A stretch of 7,446 bases of DNA from Spirochaetes bacterium RBG_16_67_19 (GTDB taxonomy: Bacteria > Spirochaetota > Spirochaetia > SZUA-6 > DRHE01): contig MIBK01000069.1 in assembly GCA_001829505.1 (NCBI GenBank), positions 28,409 to 35,854 on the forward strand, given 5' to 3'. Position 1 is the stretch's first letter. Each line of letters starts with the position of its first letter. Shown here piece after piece: positions 1 through 5,241 of the stretch. The notes below the pieces were generated by a model. The model did not search any database. It worked only from the letters and a program-made list of their open reading frames with translations, and was not told the DNA's origin. The position numbers and the translations under genes are program-made.

Positions 1-1013
1 GGCTCCACCAGCGGCTCCAGCTGCTCCAGCACGGTGCGCGCGTCCCCCACGATGGGGATGGCCACTGGCACGTTGCGCGAGATGGAGATCGGGTCGATGT
101 CGACGTGCACGATTTCCGCCCCGGTGGCGAACTTGCTCAAGTCCCCCGTGGCCCGGTCGTCGAAACGCGTGCCCACGGCGAACAGCAGATCGCAGTGGCT
201 CACCGCCATGTTGGCCTGGTAGGTGCCGTGCATGCCCAGCATGCCCAGGTCCAGGGGGTCGGCACCGGGAAGGCTGCCGATGCCCATGAGCGAGCTCACC
301 ACCGGAACCCCGCTTTTGCCCACGATGCGGCGGAGGACTTCCGCGGCCCCGGAGATGTGGATCCCCCCGCCCACGTAGAACAGCGGGCGGCTGGCGCGCT
401 TCAGCGCCTGGGCGGCTTTGCGGATCTGGCCCGAGTGTCCCCGGTAGATCGGGTTGTAGCCGCGGATGCTCGCCGAGGCCGGGTACTCCGGGTCGCCCAG
501 CTCCCGGACCACGTCCACCGGCAGGTCCACCAGCACCGGTCCGGGCCGGCCGGTGGAAGCCAGGGTGAAGGCCTCCTTGATGATCCTGCCCAGGTCCCGG
601 CGGTCCAGCACCAGGTAGTTGTGCTTGGTGATCGGGCGGGTGATGCCCACGATGTCCGCCTCCTGGAAGGCGTCGTTGCCGATCATGTGCCGGGCCACCT
701 GTCCGGTGAAGCAGACGATGGGCACGGAGTCGAAGTTGGCGGTGGCCAGGCCCGTGACGGTATTGGTGGCGCCCGGACCGCTGGTGACCAGGCAGACCCC
801 GGTCCGGCCCGTGGAACGGGCGTAGCCGTCGGCCGCGTGCACCGCCCCCTGCTCGTGGCGAGCCAGGATGACCTTGATGTCGGGGGCCGAATACAGGGCG
901 TCGAAGATCGGGATGACCACCCCGCCGGGGAAGCCGAACAGATGCTGAACCCCCTCTTCCCGCAGCGCCTTGACCAGCAGCTGGGCCCCGTTGATCTGAA
1001 CGCTTTGCTCCAC
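1..1013 (-). CDS. ilvB: Acetolactate synthase large subunit, N-terminal ~60% (cut by window edge)
   Basis: This enzyme condenses two pyruvates to acetolactate, or pyruvate with 2-oxobutyrate, in the first shared step of valine, leucine and isoleucine synthesis. It uses thiamine diphosphate (ThDP) and FAD. I read it from a GTG at 1013, five bases after AGAGGAG; no ATG opens the frame. Visible family signatures are FGFPGG at residues 26-31 (usually FGYPGG), the [15 protein letters not shown] block with the ThDP-activating Glu54, TSGPGATN at 77-84, and [15 protein letters not shown] at 104-120. The middle domain follows to the window edge, ending in IPIVGDA. About 337 codons are present out of a usual 550-570, so the ThDP pyrophosphate-binding C-terminal domain and any ilvN/ilvC partners lie outside. 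The attenuator just upstream supports the assignment independently. Other ThDP enzymes (pyruvate oxidase, glyoxylate carboligase) are less likely given that leader. Confidence 0.95.
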   Translation of the reverse strand, partial: MEQSVQINGAQLLVKALREEGVQHLFGFPGGVVIPIFDALYSAPDIKVILARHEQGAVHAADGYARSTGRTGVCLVTSGPGATNTVTGLATANFDSVPIVCFTGQVARHMIGNDAFQEADIVGITRPITKHNYLVLDRRDLGRIIKEAFTLASTGRPGPVLVDLPVDVVRELGDPEYPASASIRGYNPIYRGHSGQIRKAAQALKRASRPLFYVGGGIHISGAAEVLRRIVGKSGVPVVSSLMGIGSLPGADPLDLGMLGMHGTYQANMAVSHCDLLFAVGTRFDDRATGDLSKFATGAEIVHVDIDPISISRNVPVAIPIVGDARTVLEQLEPLVE

Positions 1014-1018
1014 TCTTG

Positions 1019-1025
1019 CTCCTCT
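1019..1025 (-). promoter_or_regulatory. ilvB ribosome binding site (decides GTG start)
   Basis: AGAGGAG lies five bases before the GTG at 1013. It is the only strong Shine-Dalgarno sequence I see before a start in this window, and it fixes the ilvB start. It begins only a few bases after the attenuator T-tract, so only read-through transcripts carry it. Confidence 0.8.
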
Positions 1026-1028
1026 CGT

Positions 1029-1068
1029 AAAAAAAAAGGCCGCTTCCCAGGAAGGGAAGCGGCCTTTT
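1029..1068 (-). terminator. Intrinsic terminator of the ilvB attenuator (arms 3:4)
   Basis: A perfect 11-bp GC-rich stem (GGCCGCTTCCC at 1064-1054 pairing with 1048-1038) with a five-base loop is followed on the minus strand by nine T. The A4/T4 flanks can extend the stem. No complete gene ends upstream on this strand; the hairpin lies between the leader peptide stop and the ilvB ribosome binding site. That is the position of an attenuator terminator, not of an end-of-operon terminator. Confidence 0.9.
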
Positions 1069-1099
1069 CAGGCTTGGCTTTCGCCTTACCCCCCCCGGG
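1046..1099 (-). promoter_or_regulatory. Candidate antiterminator pairing (arms 2:3)
   Basis: On the minus strand, CCCGGGGGGGG then bulged U then AAG (1099-1085) can pair with CUUCCCUUCCUGGG (1059-1046). This gives about 14 bp with one bulge and three G-U wobbles. It occupies part of the 5' arm, the loop and part of the 3' arm of the terminator, so the two structures exclude each other. The upstream strand includes the leader stop codon (1088-1086), so a ribosome finishing the leader would block it. Pairing was traced by hand and no energies were calculated. Confidence 0.6.
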
Positions 1100-1152
1100 T
1101 TCGCGGATAACTCCTAAGAATGAGGATAATAACGAGCTCCGCGGGCGGAAGG
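1084..1152 (-). promoter_or_regulatory. Candidate protector pairing (arms 1:2)
   Basis: CCUUCCgCCC (1152-1143, leader codons 10-13) can pair with the G-run plus uAAGG (1093-1084), about 9 bp with two single-base bulges. Its downstream strand is the same one the antiterminator needs. The loop between the arms holds the branched-chain codons, so a ribosome stalled there would cover arm 1 and release arm 2. This is the weakest of the three pairings. Confidence 0.4.
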
Positions 1153-1181
1153 ATGGCGCCGGTCGCGATTCTGCCGGTCAT
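1086..1181 (-). CDS. ilv leader peptide (31 aa), branched-chain amino-acid sensor
   Basis: A short frame runs from ATG at 1181 to TAA at 1086. It starts MTGRIATGAILPPAE, then has seven consecutive branched-chain codons (Leu-Val-Ile-Ile-Leu-Ile-Leu, codons 16-22, 1136-1116), and ends RSYPRTRGG. With Ile5, Ile10 and Leu11 that makes ten branched-chain residues of 31. Known enterobacterial ilv leaders (IlvL, IvbL) have the same logic: the peptide matters only because its translation reports the charged-tRNA supply. The last codons form a run of eight G that can act as antiterminator strand. The terminator stem begins about 20 bases after the stop, followed by ilvB. There is no convincing Shine-Dalgarno (only AGGG), and the predicted transcript start falls at or next to the ATG, so translation may be leaderless. 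It is too short to be called by standard gene finders. Confidence 0.85.
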   Translation of the reverse strand: MTGRIATGAILPPAELVIILILRSYPRTRGG

Positions 1182-1188
1182 GTACCCT

Positions 1189-1217
1189 GATTTACAGAAT
1201 TCCGCCGCCATTGTCAA
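1189..1217 (-). promoter_or_regulatory. Promoter of the ilv leader-ilvB transcript
   Basis: A perfect -35 TTGACA (1217-1212) is separated by 17 bases from TAAATC (1194-1189), a modest -10 with three matches to TATAAT. Transcription would begin near 1182, at the leader ATG. An A8 tract lies 11 bases upstream of the -35. The -35 and spacing are strong; the -10 is the weak part. Confidence 0.6.
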
Positions 1218-1228
1218 GACGGGGGTGG

Positions 1229-1236
1229 TTTTTTTT
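1229..1236. promoter_or_regulatory. A/T tract between divergent promoters, possible UP element
   Basis: Eight T on the plus strand (A8 on the minus) sit in GC-rich DNA, 11 bases from the -35 of the ilv promoter and, on the other side, 11 bases from the tentative -35 of the receptor gene. For the ilv promoter this is about -47 to -54, where an UP element would contact the RNA polymerase alpha C-terminal domains. Function is inferred from position and composition only. Confidence 0.4.
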
Positions 1237-1247
1237 CGCCGGCGGCG

Positions 1248-1277
1248 TTGTGCGACCGGCGCGATACCTGCTAATGT
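1248..1277 (+). promoter_or_regulatory. Tentative promoter of the receptor gene
   Basis: An extended -10, TGcTAATGT (box 1272-1277), lies six bases before the ATG at 1284. A poor -35 (TTGTGC, 1248-1253) sits 18 bases upstream. The predicted transcript start coincides with the ATG, so the message may be leaderless. A specialised sigma factor could also be used, but I see no clear sigma-28 or sigma-54 motif. Confidence 0.4.
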
Positions 1278-1283
1278 AGGGGC

Positions 1284-3512
1284 ATGCCGAAGCGCTGGCT
1301 GGCGCTCGCCGCGGGCATCCTGATCCTCCTGGCCTGGGCCGCCCCGATTGGCGGGGCCCTGGACTGGGAAAGCTCCTTCACCCTGTCGGCCGCCACGACT
1401 CCTCCGCTGGGTCCCTGGAAACCCTGCTTTCTGCCCGGCAGCCTGGATTCATACGCCAGCGCCGAGGAGGGCTACCTGTGGCTGCGCAGCTCGCTTTCCC
1501 TGGTGGAGCCGGCGGCGGTGATTCTGGGTCCCCTGGGCTTTTCCGAGAGGATCTTCCTGAACGGGGTGCAGATCGGAGCCACCGGCAGCACGGGGCAGGA
1601 TTTCGTTTCCCCCGTGGCCCTGTTCCGCGGCTACACCCTGCTTCCCGACCACAGCCTGCCACGGCAGGTCCTGCACCTGCGGCTCTACCACCGTTCGCAC
1701 TCCTGGCTGGAAAAGGGGGTGGAGCTGGTCCGCCTGCAGACCCTGAACCTGAGGCTCTTCCTGCTGAACCTCCGGTACCTGGGGGCCCGCTCCGTGCTCC
1801 TGCTGCTGATGGTCTTCCTGTTCGTTTACACCGTGTACATCTTTTCCCTGGAGCGGAGGATCTTTCTGCTGCACCTGGCGCTGGCCAGCCTTTGCGCGGC
1901 GCTGGCCGGCACCTTCTCCGTACTGCTGACCCTGCTGCTGCCCTTCGTGACCGCGCTGCGCATCTTCCCGGTGTTCGAGCTGCTGGCGGCCTCCTTCCTG
2001 CTGCTGGCCGCCTGGGGGTACCTGCTGGAGAGGCGCAGCTCCAAACTGATTCCCTTCGTCGTGTTCCTGGTGGGCGCCGGCGCGGCGGGCCTGGTGGTAC
2101 GGCAGTTCCCCGCCCTCCTGGCACTGCGCGGCGCCCAGTACGCCGTGCTGGGCCTGGGCTTCCTGGCCTCCGCGGCGATCGCCGCCGCGAGCATCGCCCG
2201 CGGGAAGCGCATCGGCATCCCCCTGCTGGTGCTGTTCCTGCTGGCCTGCGGCAGCCTGCTGCTGCCCCTGCTGGATCCGCTGGGCCGGGTGCGGCTCATG
2301 CAGGCCAACTACGGGCTGGAGTTCGTGCTGGCCCTGCTGGTGGCGGTGATCAGCGGCTGGGAGCGCTTCCGGGTGAGCCGCAGCTTCCGGGACTCCAGCC
2401 GGCGTCTGGAGTCCAAACTGGACGCCGACCAGGAGCTGCTGGCCAAGATCCGGGAAGGCAAGGGACGGCTGGAGAACCGGAATTTGGAGTCCATGATCCT
2501 GGCCAGCCGCCTGCTGGAGTCCGCCCAGAAGCAGGCCTTCACCATCGCCCAGATCATGATCTCCATCGAGCAGAGCGCCACGGCCGAGGGCGACGTGGTG
2601 GCCAGGGAGAGGGACATCCTCAACATGACCACCCAGGTGGACTCGCAGATCAGCGGCTTCAGCCGCGAGCTGGGCAGCGCACTGCAGGAGCTGCAGGACC
2701 TGGAAGTCAAATCGCGCAGCATCACCCAGGCGGTGGCCCAGATCATCGGCATTGCCGACAAGACCCACATGCTCTCCCTGAACGCCTCCATCGAGGCCTC
2801 CAAGGCCGGGGAGGCGGGGAGGGGCTTCGCGGTGGTGGCCCAGCAGATCCGCAAGCTGGCCGACGTGACCCGCACCGTTTCCGACCAGGTCAGCGCCCTG
2901 ATCCGCGAGTCCAACCTGGCGATCGTGAAGAACGTGGACACCTCGCAGGGCCTGATGCAGGGCTACGCCGAGATCATGAAGCAGAGCGACCGCATCCGGG
3001 CCATGATCGAGCACAACGCGGGGGCGCTGGAGGAAGTGACCCGGGCCCATTCCTCGGTGAAGGACAGCGTGGCCGACGTGGACCGGACCATCAAGACCAT
3101 CCTGGAGGTCTCCCGGGACCTGCGCCAGATGACCGGCAGCCTGGGCACGGCCTTTTCCTGGTTTGACGAGGCGCTGCGGATCACCGACGCCGCCCGCCGC
3201 GAGGAAAAGGGCCAGGGGGCGGAGCTGACCCTGGGCCGGAGCGAAATGCTGGAGCCCGAAGGCCTGCCGCAGCACCAGCCTCTTCTGGAAACCCACGGGG
3301 CGGAGACGCCCGCCGCGGAAAGCGTGGTGGACGCGGAGGATGCGGAGGAAGCCGAGGAGATCGGCGAGCTGGAACCCCTGGAGCCGGAACCCGTGTCACC
3401 TCCTGCCCCGGCGCGCGGCGCGGCTCGGACCGCGGAGCCCGAGGGGGCTGGGAAAGCCGCGGTCGTCGAAGCTGTCGAGGAGCTGGAAGAGCTGGAAGTT
3501 CTAGAGGACTAG
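1284..3512 (+). CDS. Methyl-accepting chemotaxis-type receptor with seven-helix (7TMR-DISM-like) sensor
   Basis: This is a predicted inner-membrane receptor that signals to CheW/CheA. Residues 1-21 look like a signal peptide. Residues ~25-160 form a periplasmic, beta-rich region with a jelly-roll-like patch (FSERIFLNGVQIGATGS, 86-102). Seven hydrophobic helices follow near 168-187, 193-219, 227-248, 255-272, 287-305, 311-330 and 343-359. There is no evident HAMP domain; a coiled coil starts almost directly at ~365. The MCP signalling domain spans ~405-628, with the conserved hairpin tip near 487-536 (LSLNASIEASKAGEAGRGFAVVAQQIRKLA). Residues ~640-742 are a low-complexity, Glu/Pro-rich tail ending EELEELEVLED, without a CheR-docking pentapeptide. 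An in-frame stop at 1272-1274 makes ATG 1284 the first possible start. It has no usable Shine-Dalgarno: AGGGG lies one base from the ATG. The MCP call is firm; the 7TMR-DISM label rests on topology and family memory, and the ligand is unknown. Confidence 0.9.
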   Translation: MPKRWLALAAGILILLAWAAPIGGALDWESSFTLSAATTPPLGPWKPCFLPGSLDSYASAEEGYLWLRSSLSLVEPAAVILGPLGFSERIFLNGVQIGATGSTGQDFVSPVALFRGYTLLPDHSLPRQVLHLRLYHRSHSWLEKGVELVRLQTLNLRLFLLNLRYLGARSVLLLLMVFLFVYTVYIFSLERRIFLLHLALASLCAALAGTFSVLLTLLLPFVTALRIFPVFELLAASFLLLAAWGYLLERRSSKLIPFVVFLVGAGAAGLVVRQFPALLALRGAQYAVLGLGFLASAAIAAASIARGKRIGIPLLVLFLLACGSLLLPLLDPLGRVRLMQANYGLEFVLALLVAVISGWERFRVSRSFRDSSRRLESKLDADQELLAKIREGKGRLENRNLESMILASRLLESAQKQAFTIAQIMISIEQSATAEGDVVARERDILNMTTQVDSQISGFSRELGSALQELQDLEVKSRSITQAVAQIIGIADKTHMLSLNASIEASKAGEAGRGFAVVAQQIRKLADVTRTVSDQVSALIRESNLAIVKNVDTSQGLMQGYAEIMKQSDRIRAMIEHNAGALEEVTRAHSSVKDSVADVDRTIKTILEVSRDLRQMTGSLGTAFSWFDEALRITDAARREEKGQGAELTLGRSEMLEPEGLPQHQPLLETHGAETPAAESVVDAEDAEEAEEIGELEPLEPEPVSPPAPARGAARTAEPEGAGKAAVVEAVEELEELEVLED

Positions 3513-3532
3513 ACCGGCGGGAGGCCGGTTTT
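3513..3532 (+). terminator. Hairpin terminator after the receptor gene
   Basis: ACCGGC-gggag-GCCGGT (3513-3529) followed by a short T run (3529-3532) starts immediately after the TAG. The stem is only 6 bp and the T run is four, so it is a modest intrinsic terminator. On the minus strand it lies downstream of the convergent fabZ-like gene but lacks a T run in that direction. Confidence 0.55.
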
Positions 3533-3549
3533 CACACCGGATTAGCTGG

Positions 3550-3975
3550 TCACCCGATCAGGCAGAGCCACTCCGCCTCGGCGGCCAGCTCCTCGCCGAC
3601 CAGGGCCTGGCCGGACTGTTTCACCATCTTGTTGCTCACGCGCAGGTTCTGGATCACCACCCGCACTTCGTCCCCCGGGCGCACCTGGCGGCGGAACTTG
3701 ACCTTGTCCACGGAGGCCAGGAAGAACAGGCCGTCCGCCTTTACCTTGCCCAGCTTCTTGATCCCGGCCCCGCCGACCTGGGCCATGGTCTCCACCAGGA
3801 TCACCCCCGGCACCACCGGGTAGCCGGGGAAATGCCCCTGGAAGAAGAAGTCCTCCGCGGTGAACAGGCGGTAGCCCACGATCCGCTCGTCGGTGGCTTC
3901 CTCGATGCGGTCTACGAACAGGAAGGGCGTGCGGTGCGGCAGCCAGCGCTGGACGTCGGCCAGGTGGTCGCTCAT
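3550..3975 (-). CDS. fabZ: FabZ-type (3R)-hydroxyacyl-ACP dehydratase
   Basis: This hot-dog-fold enzyme removes water from 3-hydroxyacyl thioesters on acyl carrier protein to give trans-2-enoyl-ACP. It is 141 residues, about the usual FabZ length. The family signature is clear: LPHRTPFLFVDR (12-23), then FFFQGHFPGYPVVPGVILVETMAQ (43-66), with catalytic His48 and Glu62 in the correct 14-residue spacing. The start is ATG 3975, sharing ATGA with the stop of the upstream PLP enzyme, which implies translational coupling. The usual Asn-Glu before FF is replaced by Ala-Glu-Asp. Because it is paired with an alpha-oxoamine synthase instead of lpxA/lpxD or other fab genes, it may be a specialised paralogue and not the housekeeping FabZ; that is inference. 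Confidence 0.9.
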   Translation of the reverse strand: MSDHLADVQRWLPHRTPFLFVDRIEEATDERIVGYRLFTAEDFFFQGHFPGYPVVPGVILVETMAQVGGAGIKKLGKVKADGLFFLASVDKVKFRRQVRPGDEVRVVIQNLRVSNKMVKQSGQALVGEELAAEAEWLCLIG

Positions 3976-5171
3976 ATGATCCCCAGCTTGGCGCCTTCGC
4001 GCTGGCAGGTGCTCAAGACCTGGTCCAGCTCCGCGTCGGTGTGGATGGACATGTAGGAGGTGCGCAGCAGCGAGCGGTCGGGAGGCACCGCCGGGCTGAC
4101 GATGGGGTTGGCGTAGACTCCGTTCTCGAAGAGGGCTTTCCAGAACATGAAGGTCTTGTCGTTGTTCCCGATCAACAGGGGGATGATCGGCGTCTCGGCC
4201 ACGCCCACCTTGAAGCCCAGGGCCTTGAACTCCTTGATCATGTAGCGGGCGATCTGCTGCAGGCGGCGGGTGTGCTCCGGCTCATTTTCGATGATTTCCA
4301 GCGTGGCCATGACCGCGCCGAGCATGGCCGGTGGCATGGAAGCCGTGAAGATCAGCGGCCGGGACATGTGCTTGATGTAGTCGATGACCGTGTGGTCGCC
4401 GGCCACGAAACCGCCGATCCCGCCGAAGGACTTGGAAAAGGTGCCCATCAGCAGATCCGCGTATCTGCCCCCGCCGTAATGCTCCTCGATGCCGCGCCCT
4501 GTGGCCCCGAGCACCCCCAGCGAGTGCGCCTCATCCAGGTAGATGCGCGCCTGGTAGCGGTCGGCGACCTTTTTCAGCTCGGGTAGACGGGCAATGTCCC
4601 CTTCCATGCTGAACACCCCGTCGGTCACGATGAGCTTTGGCTCGTCGGCCGGGAGGCCGGCCAGGGTCTTTTCCAAATGCTCGGGGTTGTTATGGTGGAA
4701 GCGGTGCATCCTCACCTGGCCGCCGGTGAGGCCCACGGCCAGCATGATGCCGTCCACGATCGAGGCGTGGTTGTAGCGGTCGCTGAGCACGTGTTCCTTG
4801 CGCCCCAGCACGGCCGAGATGGCCCCCAGGTTGGCCAGGTAGCCGGCCGTGAAAACCAGGGCGGCCTCGCGTCCCACGAAACGGGCCAGGCGGTTTTCCA
4901 ACTCCACGTGCTGGGTGAAAGTGCCGTTGATCAGGCGGGAGCCGGAGCAGCTGGTGCCGAAGCGCTCCACCGCCTTCTTGGCCGCTTCCTGCACGCGAGG
5001 GTCCATGGACAGGCCCAGGTAGTTGTTGGAGCCGATCATGATGACTTCGCGGCCGTTCATCACCACCCGGCTGCCGCGGTTCTCTTCTATCGGGATGAAG
5101 TAAGGGTAAAAACCGCTTTTTCGGACAGTTTCCGCATCCTTGAAGTCGTAGCACTTGCTGAATATGTCCAT
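3972..5171 (-). CDS. Alpha-oxoamine synthase, serine palmitoyltransferase-like (PLP enzyme)
   Basis: Members of this family (SPT, KBL, BioF, ALAS) condense an amino acid with an acyl thioester and release CO2. From the chosen start MDIFSKC the protein has 399 residues. Fold-type I signatures are present: GSNNYLGL, GTSCSGSRLINGT, the PLP-stacking His135 in NHASIVDG, Asp213 and His216 in LDEAHSLG, and the PLP lysine Lys247 in GTFSKSFGGIGGF. The body (FSMEGDIA, ETPIIPL, SRPLIFTAS.PPA) recalls Bacteroidetes-type SPTs more than E. coli KBL or BioF, but substrate choice cannot be proved by eye. An upstream in-frame ATG at 5189 would add six residues (MALQYA), but it lies within the best -10 box, so I prefer 5171. 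The stop overlaps the fabZ-like start by ATGA. SPT would imply sphingolipid-type lipids; a BioF- or KBL-like role remains possible. Confidence 0.88.
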   Translation of the reverse strand: MDIFSKCYDFKDAETVRKSGFYPYFIPIEENRGSRVVMNGREVIMIGSNNYLGLSMDPRVQEAAKKAVERFGTSCSGSRLINGTFTQHVELENRLARFVGREAALVFTAGYLANLGAISAVLGRKEHVLSDRYNHASIVDGIMLAVGLTGGQVRMHRFHHNNPEHLEKTLAGLPADEPKLIVTDGVFSMEGDIARLPELKKVADRYQARIYLDEAHSLGVLGATGRGIEEHYGGGRYADLLMGTFSKSFGGIGGFVAGDHTVIDYIKHMSRPLIFTASMPPAMLGAVMATLEIIENEPEHTRRLQQIARYMIKEFKALGFKVGVAETPIIPLLIGNNDKTFMFWKALFENGVYANPIVSPAVPPDRSLLRTSYMSIHTDAELDQVLSTCQREGAKLGII

Positions 5172-5187
5172 AGCGTATTGAAGCGCC

Positions 5188-5216
5188 ATTATTGCACTCA
5201 GGCCGGGCCGTGTAAA
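5188..5216 (-). promoter_or_regulatory. Promoter of the oxoamine synthase-fabZ pair
   Basis: TTTACA (5216-5211, five of six) and AATAAT (5193-5188, five of six) are spaced by exactly 17 bases. An A7 tract (5235-5229) lies 12 bases upstream of the -35, in the same place as the tract at the ilv promoter. Expected transcript start is near 5181, giving a leader of about ten bases before the preferred ATG at 5171, with no Shine-Dalgarno. Confidence 0.65.
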
Positions 5217-5228
5217 GAGATAGGCCTG
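5199..5228. repeat. Inverted repeat centred on the -35 box (possible operator)
   Basis: CAGGCC (5199-5204) and GGCCTG (5223-5228) form a perfect 6-bp inverted repeat with an 18-base gap, centred on the -35 hexamer at 5211-5216. A dimeric repressor site is one reading. In GC-rich DNA a 6-bp repeat can also arise by chance. Confidence 0.3.
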
Positions 5229-5241
5229 TTTTTTTCCCCGG

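Noticed and set aside
105..1190. 361-residue plus-strand frame opposite ilvB
   Set aside because: It is a shadow of ilvB and its leader; the minus-strand reading has unmistakable acetolactate synthase motifs.
1029..1217. T-box riboswitch as explanation of the ilvB leader
   Set aside because: I see no T-box core sequence or specifier-loop layout, and the transcript from the predicted start to the terminator is only about 150 bases. The coding leader with branched-chain codons explains it better.
1449..3296. 615-residue open frame antisense to the receptor gene
   Set aside because: It is Gln/Gly/His-rich low-complexity translation caused by GC-biased third positions opposite a real gene. It has no domain signature, while the plus-strand frame has clear MCP motifs.
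3533..3549. Terminator for fabZ on the minus strand
   Set aside because: CCGGT and ACCGG can pair across this stretch, but no T run follows on the minus strand, so I do not call it.
5199..5235. Terminator-like hairpin plus T7 reading on the plus strand
   Set aside because: No plus-strand gene ends here and the 18-base loop is large. The T-tract is better read as the A-tract upstream of the minus-strand promoter.
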